Source: an uncultured Bacteroidota bacterium (GTDB lineage: Bacteria; Bacteroidota; Bacteroidia; Flavobacteriales; Flavobacteriaceae). From it: a DNA stretch of 64,000 nt. Of the stretch, positions 45,916-54,247 are shown in pieces. A model generated the notes under the pieces. The model saw only the letters and a program-made list of their open reading frames with translations. It was not told the origin of the DNA and did no database searches. The stretch is taken from the NCBI GenBank assembly GCA_902594745.1, contig CACJNF010000001.1:62001-126000 (forward strand), in the 5' to 3' direction. Both the position numbers and the translations under genes were made by a program. How positions within the stretch are numbered: the first letter of the stretch is position 1; the number at the start of each line of letters is the position of its first letter.

Positions 45916-46548
45916 TTATTTCTTATTATCCCTAATTTTAACAGAATTAGGTGTCACAACACCTGCAGATATAACCAATTTAAACGCATCCTCAACACTA
46001 ATATCAAGCTCAAATGCATCTTTTTTAGGTATCAATACAAAAAAGCCCGAAGTTGGATTTGGAGTTGTTGGTACAAAGAGATTAATTAATTCTTCTCCAA
46101 TAATTGACTTCGCTTCACCTTGGTAATTTCCAGATTGAAATGCAATAACCCAGATCCCTTTATTTGGATACTGAATTAAAAATGCCTTTTTAAAGCTTTC
46201 AGATGAAGTATTTAAAACTGTATCAGACACTTTTTTTAGTATGTTATATATGTTTCGAAAACCTGGAATACTATTAAGAAGCTTTTCCCATAGTGCAACT
46301 AACCTTCGTCCTAATATATTAGTAACCAAAACTCCTGTTACAAGAATAATTATTAATAATAAGATAATACCAGATCCAGGAATAGTTGTATCTAAATTAA
46401 AAATAGCTTCTGGAAGATATTCTTGTGGAACAAGATTATTTATAAATTCTAAAAAGAATTTAATAACCACAATAGTTAAGATTAATGGTATCCAAAAAAG
46501 AAGTCCTGAAATAAGATAATTTCTTAGTCGTTTTAATATTTTTAACAT
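45916..46548 (-). CDS. DUF502 family membrane protein
   Basis: A 210-residue protein. Two N-terminal TM helices (LISGLLFWIPLILTIVVIKF; IPGSGIILLLIIILVTGVLV) precede a cytosolic or periplasmic beta-domain. The family motif NILGRRLVALWEKLLNSIPGFRNIYNILKKV is clear. DUF502 is related to plant LCV proteins and has no set function in bacteria. A 41-residue ORF follows one base after its stop. Confidence 0.9.
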   Translation of the reverse strand: MLKILKRLRNYLISGLLFWIPLILTIVVIKFFLEFINNLVPQEYLPEAIFNLDTTIPGSGIILLLIIILVTGVLVTNILGRRLVALWEKLLNSIPGFRNIYNILKKVSDTVLNTSSESFKKAFLIQYPNKGIWVIAFQSGNYQGEAKSIIGEELINLFVPTTPNPTSGFFVLIPKKDAFELDISVEDAFKLVISAGVVTPNSVKIRDNKK

Positions 46549-46591
46549 GCTTGTTTGATATATAAGTAAGGTTTTCTAAATATAAAAATAA

Positions 46592-47263
46592 TTAGATTAT
46601 GGACTCCCCATCTAAATTTGTAGTAAGAACTTCAGACATGTAGTCAAAAAATGGTCTTATTGACTCAAAATAATTAACTAGATCTTTCTGAAATTTTTCA
46701 TCCAGAATGTCTTTTTCATTTAATTTTTTAATAAAAATGAACTGCTTTTTTTTAATTAGGTCAATATACTCATGTTCACTTTTAAAGCCTTTTGGTGATG
46801 TTTTCACCTCTTCTCCCCTAATATCTCCCCAGATATCTTTAATTTTTTTTTGATTTATTATTCTTTTAAATTCTTTACCATCTATTTCTATTTCTTTTCT
46901 AATCCTAAGTAAGTCTTCTTTATTAGGATTCCAAAAGCCAACCGCTATAAAGCTTTCATCTGCAGATATTTCTAAATAATAACCTCCTCTAAGCTCAGGT
47001 TTTGATCTGTGAAATGCCATACCAATGTTTTTCTTATATGGTGTTTTATCTTTGGAAAACCTTAAGTCTCTATATATTCTAAATATTTTTAATTTCTCGA
47101 TATCATCTGAAACATTAAGAGAATCATTAACTTCTTGAGCAAATATTTTTACTTCACTTAGAATAGTATTAAAACGTTCTTTATTTTCATTAAACCAATC
47201 TCTGTTGTTATTCAACTTTAGCTCTTTTAAAAAACTGATGGTATTCTTAGGGATTGGTTGCAT
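46592..47263 (-). CDS. DUF2461 (TIGR02453) family protein
   Basis: A 223-residue conserved cytosolic protein. Hallmarks are FLKELKLNNNRDWFNENKERF, RIYRDLRFSKDKTPYKKNIGM, GYYLEISADESFIAVGFW and SPKGFKSEHEYIDLIKKKQF. Function unknown. It lies 20 bases after the 119-aa gene. Confidence 0.92.
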   Translation of the reverse strand: MQPIPKNTISFLKELKLNNNRDWFNENKERFNTILSEVKIFAQEVNDSLNVSDDIEKLKIFRIYRDLRFSKDKTPYKKNIGMAFHRSKPELRGGYYLEISADESFIAVGFWNPNKEDLLRIRKEIEIDGKEFKRIINQKKIKDIWGDIRGEEVKTSPKGFKSEHEYIDLIKKKQFIFIKKLNEKDILDEKFQKDLVNYFESIRPFFDYMSEVLTTNLDGESII

Positions 47264-47283
47264 CTAGAAATTTTATTAGTATT

Positions 47284-47643
47284 CTAATTTAGGATTATTT
47301 CTTTATAATATTTTACGAGTGCTTTTTTGTAGGCAACTACAAATTGATAATATCTATAAAGGCTTAAATCTCCAAATCTATTTAATTCATTATATGTATC
47401 ATTTTCAAAACTCTTTAATCTTTTATCTAAAATATTTTGAATTTTCTCTACACTTTTAAATAGTAGTTTTCTTGTATTATTATCATGAAGATCATTGTAA
47501 TACTTATCTATAATTCCTCTTATCTGCTTTGGAGAAAGCTCTGAATACTTCTTTTGATTACTATACTTTTCTGTATATTCTTTCTTTAACCAGTTATACT
47601 CTGAATAAACACCATTAAAGAAGACTTCAAGCAATAATATCAT
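47284..47643 (-). CDS. Helical protein of unknown function (119 aa)
   Basis: Not recognised. Lys/Tyr/Asn-rich and mostly helical, with LSPKQIRGIIDKYYNDLHDN and a terminal ALVKYYKEIILN. Its start is overlapped by the stop of a 51-aa small ORF (ATGA), so the two are likely coupled. Not a shadow, because no other frame is coding here. Confidence 0.6.
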   Translation of the reverse strand: MILLLEVFFNGVYSEYNWLKKEYTEKYSNQKKYSELSPKQIRGIIDKYYNDLHDNNTRKLLFKSVEKIQNILDKRLKSFENDTYNELNRFGDLSLYRYYQFVVAYKKALVKYYKEIILN

Positions 47644-47795
47644 CTAATAAGATATTTTTTTGCAAGTTTAATTAGCCAACCAAATTTGTAGTACATCATT
47701 TTCAATGAGTAGAACATATATGTTTTAGAATATGATAATTTTTGAATGGTTTTATTACGACCAATTAAGTAAGAAGTTCGTCTAAATATTCTCAT
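47640..47795 (-). CDS. 51-aa basic small ORF, absent from the ORF track
   Basis: Reads MRIFRRTSYLIGRNKTIQKL, then SYSKTYMFYSLKMMYYKFGW and LIKLAKKYLIR. It is strongly basic and Tyr/Met-rich with amphipathic helical potential. A -7 box lies 7 bases upstream, and the stop overlaps the next ATG as ATGA. The predicted leader is nearly absent. Function unknown. Confidence 0.5.
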   Translation of the reverse strand: MRIFRRTSYLIGRNKTIQKLSYSKTYMFYSLKMMYYKFGWLIKLAKKYLIR

Positions 47796-47802
47796 ATTAT
47801 AC

Positions 47803-47810
47803 CAAATTTA
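47803..47810 (-). promoter_or_regulatory. -7 box (TAAATTTG) for the 51-aa / 119-aa gene pair
   Basis: Exact TAnnTTTG on the minus strand, 7 bases before the 51-aa ATG, implying a nearly leaderless message or a later start codon. Confidence 0.45.
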
Positions 47811-47879
47811 TATATGATCTGTCAATTCTTATGGTTTATTGTATATTTTAAAAGATAATTAACAATTAAATTTAAAATC

Positions 47880-48713
47880 ATGAATAGATTTTATTCTTCA
47901 TTCTTGATACTATTATTTTTTTTAATTAACTCTTGTTCTAAGTCCAGTGATGCATATAATGTAATGTCTTTTAACATCAGATTAGATGTTGATAGTGATG
48001 GAGTTAACTCATGGGACAATAGAAAGCAAGAAATTGTTTCAATCATTAAAAATCAAAAAATAGATATTTTAGGAATTCAAGAGGGTCTACCTAGTCAAAT
48101 AAGCTATTTATTAGATGAATTAGATGAATATAATATGATTGGTGAAGGGAGAGATGGAGGAAATAGTGGTGAGTATTCTGCAATTTTTTACAATAATCAA
48201 AAACTAGTCTTGAATGACTCTGAGACATTTTGGTTATCAAACACACCAAACGTTCCTTCAATTGGATGGGACGCAGCATTAAACAGAATTGCTACTGTTG
48301 GAAGTTTTACAGTGTCAAAATCAAATGATAAGTTAATTATTTACAACTCTCATTTTGATCATATTGGCAAAATTGCTAGAGAAAATTCTGTAGATGTCAT
48401 ATTAAAACATGTAGATAAAAACAATTACCTTGAAAGTGCAATTGTTGTAATGGGAGATTTCAACTCTGAACCTAATGAAACTCCAATTTTAAAATTATCC
48501 GAATGGCTTAATGATTCTTTTTATGAGTTCCCAATAGAAGGACCCCATGGAACCTTTAATGGCTTTGATGTCAATAGTGAACTTAAAAATAGAATAGATT
48601 ATATTTTTACAAAAAATATTCAGATTTCAAATTACACACATGTTATGGAAAGACTCTCTAGTGGACTTTGGCCATCAGACCACCTTCCAATTGTTATTTC
48701 TTTTTCTTTCTAA
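47880..48713 (+). CDS. Endonuclease/exonuclease/phosphatase (EEP) family lipoprotein
   Basis: A 277-residue secreted lipoprotein: signal SSFLILLFFLINSC (Cys 19). The EEP fold follows with VMSFNIRLDVDSDG, ILGIQEG (metal Glu), an internal HFDHIG, GDFNSEPNETP (catalytic Asp/Asn) and SDHLPIVI (catalytic His). Flavobacterial members of this subgroup are envelope phosphatases or phosphodiesterases, and phosphate scavenging is plausible. It overlaps the end of a convergent 65-aa gene by 20 bases. Confidence 0.88.
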   Translation: MNRFYSSFLILLFFLINSCSKSSDAYNVMSFNIRLDVDSDGVNSWDNRKQEIVSIIKNQKIDILGIQEGLPSQISYLLDELDEYNMIGEGRDGGNSGEYSAIFYNNQKLVLNDSETFWLSNTPNVPSIGWDAALNRIATVGSFTVSKSNDKLIIYNSHFDHIGKIARENSVDVILKHVDKNNYLESAIVVMGDFNSEPNETPILKLSEWLNDSFYEFPIEGPHGTFNGFDVNSELKNRIDYIFTKNIQISNYTHVMERLSSGLWPSDHLPIVISFSF

Positions 48714-48891
48714 TAAATTGAAATATTATTAAATCAAGAAATAAAAATCCTAAAAATAACCATAAATACAAATCGTTGTCATCATAAAAGAAATATAAAA
48801 TACCACAAAAAATTGCAGGAAGTAAAACTATTATTTTAATAATATTGTCTTTGAATTCACCCGGGTATTCTTCTTTTTCTTCTTCTTTCAT
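48694..48891 (-). CDS. Small two-TM protein (65 aa)
   Basis: An acidic N-terminus (KEEEKEEYPGEF) precedes two hydrophobic helices (IIKIIVLLPAIFCGILYFFY and LYLWLFLGFLFLDLIIFQFI) and a final RKKKK. Not recognised. It follows the 44-aa ORF by 4 bases, so it is probably the last gene of the M28 operon. Confidence 0.55.
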   Translation of the reverse strand: MKEEEKEEYPGEFKDNIIKIIVLLPAIFCGILYFFYDDNDLYLWLFLGFLFLDLIIFQFIRKKKK

Positions 48892-48895
48892 ATTA

Positions 48896-49030
48896 TTAAT
48901 TTTTATTCAATAGTTTATTTATATTATCAATTGTAATCTTTAAAACTATTTGATGGACAGAGTCTTTTGGGTTCTTAATTTCCTCTTGCAACCTATTTAA
49001 TAAATCACCAATTGAATTCTCTTTTGTCAT
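48896..49030 (-). CDS. 44-aa small ORF coupled to the M28 peptidase, absent from the ORF track
   Basis: Reads MTKENSIGDLLNRLQEEIKN, then PKDSVHQIVLKITIDNINKL and LNKN. Soluble and helical. Its ATG overlaps the peptidase stop as ATGA, the coupling pattern used elsewhere in this window. Function unknown. Confidence 0.5.
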   Translation of the reverse strand: MTKENSIGDLLNRLQEEIKNPKDSVHQIVLKITIDNINKLLNKN

Positions 49031-51126
49031 TTACTAAGATCATTTATTAATTCATTCATTTTTAGATTTAATGAGTTTACAGCCTCTGAGTACCTAGAGT
49101 CCCACTCTTCAAGCCTATCTGATGATTTTAATGCTATTTCATATTCTAATCCTGGTAAAATCCATGCAGCATATCCACTAAATGGATCTGACGAGGCATA
49201 AAGAGATCTATACCATGAACCAAAATACATTCCTTTATCTGATATGAAACTTTTTTCTAAACCTATCAATTGTTGATTTAAGTTTGAAAGCTCTTTTTTT
49301 GAAAAATCTCCCTCTGCTAAATAAGACTGGATTTTTTGAGTTAGCTTTTCTGATGTTTGTTCAAGAGATTGAATTGCTTTTGAAGTTGAGGTAAACCCAT
49401 CAAAACCTTTATTATATAAATTAATTTTATTTTCTGCATTTGAAATATGCATTTTTAAATCTGATGCATAACGATTTAAATTATATGGAACTAAATCTCC
49501 ATTAGCCATCCTAAGAGTCATAAGTCCTGCCATATGTTCTACCATAGCTCCCATTTGAAATTCAGGATCGACAAATCTTTCATAGAACCTAAAGCTATCA
49601 TAATTGGAATGATAAACGTTTGGCCCACCTGCTCCCCCACTCATTGAAGGAACACCAACATGCATATAAAAAGCAATATGATCTGAACCACCTCCTAAGT
49701 TACCAATTGGAGGTTCATCTTGATTGTTTCTGTTCCAGAATTCATATAATGTTTGATCCGTGTATGGATATTTCACATCTTTTGAAGCTTCTACCAAGAG
49801 TTTTTTTAATGTTGGTGCTGATGAAGCTCCAAAACCTTTCCCGGATACTGCTCCATCAAAGTTCATATATACAACACCTTTAGCACTTAGTTCATCTCTC
49901 ATTTGCTCTACCCATTCAGTTGAACCAATAACACCATGCTCTTCTGCATCCCAGTGACCAATTAGAATTGATCTCTTAGGTCTATATCCTTCATCATTCA
50001 ACTTACCTAATGTTTCACTTAAACTAAGCAGCATAGCTGTTCCACTACTTGGATCTGTGGCACCAAAACCCCATGAATCAAGGTGACAACCCAAAATAAT
50101 CCATTCGTCTGGAGATTCACTTCCCTTAAGCATACCAATTACGTTGGTTGCACGAACGAAATCTATCTTTTGATCAACTTTTAACCTAACTGTAAGAGAA
50201 GAGCCTCCTTCAAGTCTATAAGTAAATGGAAGACCACCTTGCCATGAAGAGGGAACTGGATTTCCTCGCATTTGGCCTAATATTTTTTGCGCTTCACCAT
50301 ATCCTATTGGAGTAACTGGTATTGTATGCAATTGAGCATCTTTTGGATCTAATCTCTTAATCTTCTTTTTACCATCCAAGGGTAATGCTGGCTCAAAGGG
50401 AGTTAATGGGTCACCAGTAAAGTCTGTTGTTAACAATGACCCCCTTTGTATAGTAGATGAGTTATAAAATGGACCTTCTGGATATACAAGCCCTCTTGTA
50501 AAACCACTGTCTTGTGGATCAGTAAAAATAATTAAACCTGCAGCACCATTTGCCTCTGCAAATTTAGCTTTATAACCTCTAAAGTTTCCTCCATATCTTG
50601 CTATTACAATCTTTCCCTTAACTTCAACTCCAAGTTCTTTTAACTGCTCAAAATCTTGTTTTCTACCATAATTAGCATAAACAACTTCTGCAGTTACATC
50701 CCCACTTCCAGAAAAAGCATTCCAACCTTTCCAAAGCTCAGGATCCTGTGTAAATGGATCACCTGGAATTATATCTTCCTTTTGATTTAGAACATCTCTA
50801 GATGGTGTAACAATTTCTATAAGTGATTTACCTGGCTTATTTGGCAGGTATACATCATATGGATAATTAGTTACTTTGAAGCCTGCATTATCCATAACCT
50901 GTCCAATATATCTAATAACTTCAGCATTTCCCTCACTTCCTACAACATGTGGTCTTTCAGTAAGTTTCTTTAAATGCTTTTTAAAAGAAGATTTATCTAT
51001 TTTATTAGAAAATATTTCTTCTGTCTTAACTTGGTTATTCCATGAATCCGAAGAGTATCCTTCATATTGTGAATATGAAAACTGAATTGCAAAAAAAGGA
51101 ATTAGGAGGGGTATAAATTTTCTCAT
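49027..51126 (-). CDS. M28 peptidase, glutamate carboxypeptidase II (PSMA)-like
   Basis: A 699-residue secreted zinc peptidase. A signal peptide (FIPLLIPFFAIQFSYS), a PA-domain region (KGKIVIARYGGNFRGYKAKFAEANGAAGLIIF), the M28 core and a C-terminal dimerisation domain are present. Zinc ligands are seen in GCHLDSWGFGATDPSSG (His, Asp), DAEEHGVIGS (Glu-Glu), NFDGAVSG (Asp) and VYHSNYDSF (His). It probably trims peptides in the periplasm or outside the cell. A 44-residue ORF overlaps its stop. Confidence 0.93.
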   Translation of the reverse strand: MRKFIPLLIPFFAIQFSYSQYEGYSSDSWNNQVKTEEIFSNKIDKSSFKKHLKKLTERPHVVGSEGNAEVIRYIGQVMDNAGFKVTNYPYDVYLPNKPGKSLIEIVTPSRDVLNQKEDIIPGDPFTQDPELWKGWNAFSGSGDVTAEVVYANYGRKQDFEQLKELGVEVKGKIVIARYGGNFRGYKAKFAEANGAAGLIIFTDPQDSGFTRGLVYPEGPFYNSSTIQRGSLLTTDFTGDPLTPFEPALPLDGKKKIKRLDPKDAQLHTIPVTPIGYGEAQKILGQMRGNPVPSSWQGGLPFTYRLEGGSSLTVRLKVDQKIDFVRATNVIGMLKGSESPDEWIILGCHLDSWGFGATDPSSGTAMLLSLSETLGKLNDEGYRPKRSILIGHWDAEEHGVIGSTEWVEQMRDELSAKGVVYMNFDGAVSGKGFGASSAPTLKKLLVEASKDVKYPYTDQTLYEFWNRNNQDEPPIGNLGGGSDHIAFYMHVGVPSMSGGAGGPNVYHSNYDSFRFYERFVDPEFQMGAMVEHMAGLMTLRMANGDLVPYNLNRYASDLKMHISNAENKINLYNKGFDGFTSTSKAIQSLEQTSEKLTQKIQSYLAEGDFSKKELSNLNQQLIGLEKSFISDKGMYFGSWYRSLYASSDPFSGYAAWILPGLEYEIALKSSDRLEEWDSRYSEAVNSLNLKMNELINDLSK

Positions 51127-51136
51127 TGTATAATTA

Positions 51137-51541
51137 TTAATTTTTCTTTTTCTTCTTTTTTGTCTTTTTGACTCTATTTTTATTAAGTCTATTTAGAATA
51201 TTTTTTCTACTGTTAAACTCTTTCTCTGTTACAAATGTTTTGACAATTAGATTACACTGACATATGTTACTCTGGAGGATATTATTAACTACCTCTATAT
51301 ATTTCACTTGACTTGCAAGAAGCATAGGAGGGTCAACATACAACAAACCATCAACCTCCCAAGCATATGTAGTCTTTACTCCTGGAATTTTTTTGTAAAC
51401 ATCAACAAGCTGAAGGTATAGTTCATGTGGTTCAAGCCAAGTAATTTTTTCATTAAATTCTTCATCAGATACATACTTTGCTTGAGAAGATGCAATGAAT
51501 GAAATAAATAGAAAAAAATATATCAGTAGTACGTTTTTCAT
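51137..51541 (-). CDS. Secreted protein with poly-lysine tail (134 aa)
   Basis: Signal peptide LLIYFFLFISFIASSQA, a small domain (TYAWEVDGLLYVDPPMLLA) with one Cys pair (NICQCNL) and a C-terminus NRVKKTKKKKKKN. Not recognised. The Lys tail may bind acidic partners such as glycans, lipid A phosphates or nucleic acid; this is inference. It lies 10 bases before the M28 gene. Confidence 0.6.
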   Translation of the reverse strand: MKNVLLIYFFLFISFIASSQAKYVSDEEFNEKITWLEPHELYLQLVDVYKKIPGVKTTYAWEVDGLLYVDPPMLLASQVKYIEVVNNILQSNICQCNLIVKTFVTEKEFNSRKNILNRLNKNRVKKTKKKKKKN

Positions 51542-51543
51542 AT

Positions 51544-51894
51544 TTAATCTATTAGGGATAACTGCATCTTAAGCTCAACTGTCTCACCATTAACAATTAG
51601 GAATTGATCAAGAAAAGTTTTTTTACCATCATTATATAAAGTATAATAGGATTCTTCAACTGGAGATTCTATTTCTGGATAAATATATTTTTTATTATTG
51701 ACCTCCTCTGTTTTTAGGATTTTAACTGCTAAAGGTGGACGCCTTCTATATGTGAATGAGATTGAATCATTAGTTATCATAACTTTGGAGTTGAAAAGCC
51801 TGACATTAAAACCGTTTAGCTTTGTTATTCTGAATTCTTGACTTTGAGAAAAACTAGTAATAAATATTGCCAAAAGAATAAGAGCTTGCCTCAT
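51544..51894 (-). CDS. Secreted small protein (116 aa)
   Basis: Signal peptide RQALILLAIFITSFSQSQ, then a beta-rich domain (FRITKLNGFNVRLFNSKVMI; RRRPPLAVKILKTEEV). Not recognised. The spacing of 2 bases to the poly-lysine-tail gene indicates an operon leading to the M28 peptidase. Confidence 0.6.
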   Translation of the reverse strand: MRQALILLAIFITSFSQSQEFRITKLNGFNVRLFNSKVMITNDSISFTYRRRPPLAVKILKTEEVNNKKYIYPEIESPVEESYYTLYNDGKKTFLDQFLIVNGETVELKMQLSLID

Positions 51895-51931
51895 GTCACT
51901 AATTTAATAATTTTTAAATTGCTTATAACAA

Positions 51932-52360
51932 ATGAAAATAAGATTTAAAGTAATTCTGGTGATATTATTATGTGTTGGTATTTATTTGTTTAATAAATGG
52001 TTTACTGGAGACACAAAGTCAATAAATTCAGCTGATAATATTGGTAATATATCTATACTCGAATATCCTACTTTTGAAGAATTTCAGAGATGGGTAAAAA
52101 TTGATTCTCAATACATAAGAGTAAATTCTGCAAGAAGATATTTTGAAAATTTTACATCTGATGATTTTTTCACTGAAGAAAGTAATAAGAATAAATTCAA
52201 AGAAATAACTTGGTTAAAAATGACTAAATATCAAAAAAGATATTCAGAGTTAACAGACTTTTATAAAGGGTATGATACAGAATATATTGACTCAATCATC
52301 TTTACTGAATATCCTCAAATTAAAGAACTTTTAGATGATATTTTTAAATTGAACTATTAG
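51932..52360 (+). CDS. Membrane-anchored protein (142 aa), unknown
   Basis: One N-terminal TM helix (FKVILVILLCVGIYLFNKWF) anchors a soluble helical domain (SILEYPTFEEFQRWVKI; YFENFTSDDFFTEESN). Not recognised. It is transcribed alone, convergent with a small membrane gene. The leader is short (spacer of 37 bases to the divergent gene). Confidence 0.6.
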   Translation: MKIRFKVILVILLCVGIYLFNKWFTGDTKSINSADNIGNISILEYPTFEEFQRWVKIDSQYIRVNSARRYFENFTSDDFFTEESNKNKFKEITWLKMTKYQKRYSELTDFYKGYDTEYIDSIIFTEYPQIKELLDDIFKLNY

Positions 52361-52363
52361 AAT

Positions 52364-52552
52364 TTAATTATACAGTTTAACTACTAGCCAAGTTAATAGA
52401 CAAAATAATAATAGGAAAACTAGCCAGGTTAAAATTTTATTAGTCTTTCTTTTATTTGAATAATTTAACCATAGAAAAGGAATTGCTATTGCAACACAGA
52501 CTATAACTCCGAGTAATACAAGATGTAAAAACTCAAATAATATAATTTCCAT
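52364..52552 (-). CDS. Small two-TM membrane protein (62 aa)
   Basis: Two hydrophobic helices (LVLLGVIVCVAIAIPFLWL and ILTWLVFLLLFCLLTWLVV) are joined by a basic loop NYSNKRKTNK, resembling short PLDc_N-type membrane modules. It lies 15 bases after the hydrolase stop and is probably cotranscribed. Function unknown. Confidence 0.55.
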   Translation of the reverse strand: MEIILFEFLHLVLLGVIVCVAIAIPFLWLNYSNKRKTNKILTWLVFLLLFCLLTWLVVKLYN

Positions 52553-52567
52553 AATTAGTTTAAACTT

Positions 52568-53521
52568 TTACTCTTTTCTCCAAGATAATAACCAATTTAT
52601 ATTTTCCTTATCTGAATAAAAACTTTCCCAACCAGTATGACCAATTCCAGATCTTACCTTAAATGTTACCTCTGCGTCTAAAGTTCTTAACTCTTCATAC
52701 ATCTCTTTTGCTATATCAAATGAGGATACTTGATCAATATCTCCATGACTAATTAAGATTGGTATATTTTTTACTTTGTCTTTTAGTGATAAGTAGTTAT
52801 ATGGGGTGTGATGGGGAGATAAAGGCATAATAGATGCAAAAACATCAGGATATTCAGAAGCCACAATAAAGGATCCTCTTCCACCCATACTAAGTCCAGT
52901 TAAATGAACTCTTGATACATCAACACTTAAATTTGATTTAACATCTTCAATTATATCAATTATTTTTTTTGGGTCCCAATCAAATCCTAGCTTAAATGGT
53001 ACCACTAGTATATATTGATTGTCATCAGACATATAAAAAGAATTTCTTAAACCTGCTCTATATTTTAATTTACTTTGATTTCCATCAACTCCACCATGAA
53101 GAAAGACTACTAATGGATACTCTTTCTTAGAATCATAATCTTTTGGTATATCAACTATATATGAATATCCACACATCCACCTTAGATTATCATCTACATT
53201 TTCTGAAAAGTTTAATTCTGGTGGTACAAAATCATCATCAAATAAAGGATATTCACTCCATGGATCATCATTTATATTTTTCCACCAAGATGTCTTATCT
53301 GTAAAATAAAATGAATTTAATTTGTTATCCATTGTCTCATATTGGTAACCAATAAGAGCGTTAATTTTTAGAGATTTACCCTTTTCTATTTTTGGCCACA
53401 CTTTGAGCCCATTGTTAATATCTGTTTCGCTAGCAATAGTATGACATGGAGATACTTGTTGAGAATTCAGAATTGATAAACAGAATAATATTAACAGACC
53501 AGACTTAAAAATTTTCATCAT
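52568..53521 (-). CDS. Secreted alpha/beta hydrolase (esterase/peptidase-like)
   Basis: A 317-residue protein with a signal peptide (IFKSGLLILFCLSILNSQQ). An esterase core has LVVFLHGGVDGNQ, the nucleophile elbow GLSMGGRGSF, SHGDIDQVSSF (Asp) and GIGHTGWESF (His). It resembles the PHB-depolymerase/esterase-D clans with a roughly 100-residue N-terminal extension. The substrate is unknown; degradation of algal or protein ester material is an inference. Confidence 0.85.
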   Translation of the reverse strand: MMKIFKSGLLILFCLSILNSQQVSPCHTIASETDINNGLKVWPKIEKGKSLKINALIGYQYETMDNKLNSFYFTDKTSWWKNINDDPWSEYPLFDDDFVPPELNFSENVDDNLRWMCGYSYIVDIPKDYDSKKEYPLVVFLHGGVDGNQSKLKYRAGLRNSFYMSDDNQYILVVPFKLGFDWDPKKIIDIIEDVKSNLSVDVSRVHLTGLSMGGRGSFIVASEYPDVFASIMPLSPHHTPYNYLSLKDKVKNIPILISHGDIDQVSSFDIAKEMYEELRTLDAEVTFKVRSGIGHTGWESFYSDKENINWLLSWRKE

Positions 53522-53537
53522 AAATATTAATTAATTA

Positions 53538-53729
53538 CTACAATATACCCATTAAATAAAGCATAATTGCTATTACAATAAATATTATAAAACTAATTAT
53601 TGAGTTTTTATTAAAATCTGAATTGAAGGTTCCACATTTAGGACAATAATCACCAAAAAAACGAATTTTACCCCATTTAGTAGGACCAGGGAGATTATAC
53701 ATTTCAAGACATGCTTTACACTGTTTCAT
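53538..53729 (-). CDS. Zinc-ribbon membrane protein (63 aa)
   Basis: Two CxxC pairs (QCKACLEMY and YCPKCGTFN) form a small zinc ribbon, followed by one C-terminal TM helix (IISFIIFIVIAIMLYLMGIL). It looks like a tail-anchored zinc-ribbon protein. Not assigned to a named family. It sits 16 bases before the hydrolase. Confidence 0.6.
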   Translation of the reverse strand: MKQCKACLEMYNLPGPTKWGKIRFFGDYCPKCGTFNSDFNKNSIISFIIFIVIAIMLYLMGIL

Positions 53730-53753
53730 TTAGTTTTGTTCTTAAATTCATAA

Positions 53754-54119
53754 TTAAAACTTTAGTTTGTTTAAAATTTCAAAGGCAAGTTCCTTATCCT
53801 TATAATTTACAAAAATATGATCATGGTTGAAAGCAGCTACAACATTACAACTGATATTATTGTCTGATAAGGCTTTAGAAAACATAGAGGTCAAGCCTAC
53901 TGAATCTAGAGAAGAATATAAATCTAATGATATCCATGCAGCGACAAAATTATATGACATACCATATTTATTTGCAAATTCTTTTTTTAAAATTAAACTG
54001 TATTTACCGTGTTCTTTAAATAGACATAAAATATCTTCTTCATTTATTCCATCTATATTATTAGTTAAAGCAAATACATATTCGCCCTTATTTAGTTTAG
54101 GCTTTAAAAATTTATTCAT
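53754..54119 (-). CDS. ACT-domain protein (aspartokinase-like ACT_7 type)
   Basis: A 121-residue protein built from ACT modules: GEYVFALTNNIDGINEEDILC and AAWISLDLYSSLDSVGLTSMFSKALSDNNISC are typical of the two-ACT unit in CASTOR/aspartokinase C-termini. The final VVAAFNHDHIFVNYKDKELA matches ACT_7. It probably senses an amino acid, but the partner enzyme is not adjacent. Confidence 0.78.
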   Translation of the reverse strand: MNKFLKPKLNKGEYVFALTNNIDGINEEDILCLFKEHGKYSLILKKEFANKYGMSYNFVAAWISLDLYSSLDSVGLTSMFSKALSDNNISCNVVAAFNHDHIFVNYKDKELAFEILNKLKF

Positions 54120-54163
54120 ATTTCAATGATATAAAATTATTTGGAATTTTTTTAAATTTAAGT

Positions 54164-54247
54164 ATGAGATACTATTTCATTATTGGATATATTTTTATTC
54201 TTATATACTGGATTTACACTAAGCTCAAAAGAAAAGATGAAGTATAA
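54164..54247 (+). CDS. Possible 27-aa membrane peptide coupled to the 86-aa gene
   Basis: Reads MRYYFIIGYIFILIYWIYTK, then LKRKDEV: one hydrophobic helix and a basic tail. It ends inside the next gene's start (overlap 11 bases), which fits reinitiation. A short ORF of this kind can arise by chance in AT-rich DNA, so confidence is low. Confidence 0.3.
   Translation: MRYYFIIGYIFILIYWIYTKLKRKDEV

Noticed and set aside
45857-46519. Plus-strand ORFs (89, 61, 92 aa) over DUF502
   Set aside because: Shadows of a recognised DUF502 gene on the minus strand.
49620-49957. Plus-strand ORFs (87 and 65 aa) inside the M28 gene
   Set aside because: Both overlap the zinc-site region of the peptidase in antisense; no independent signals.
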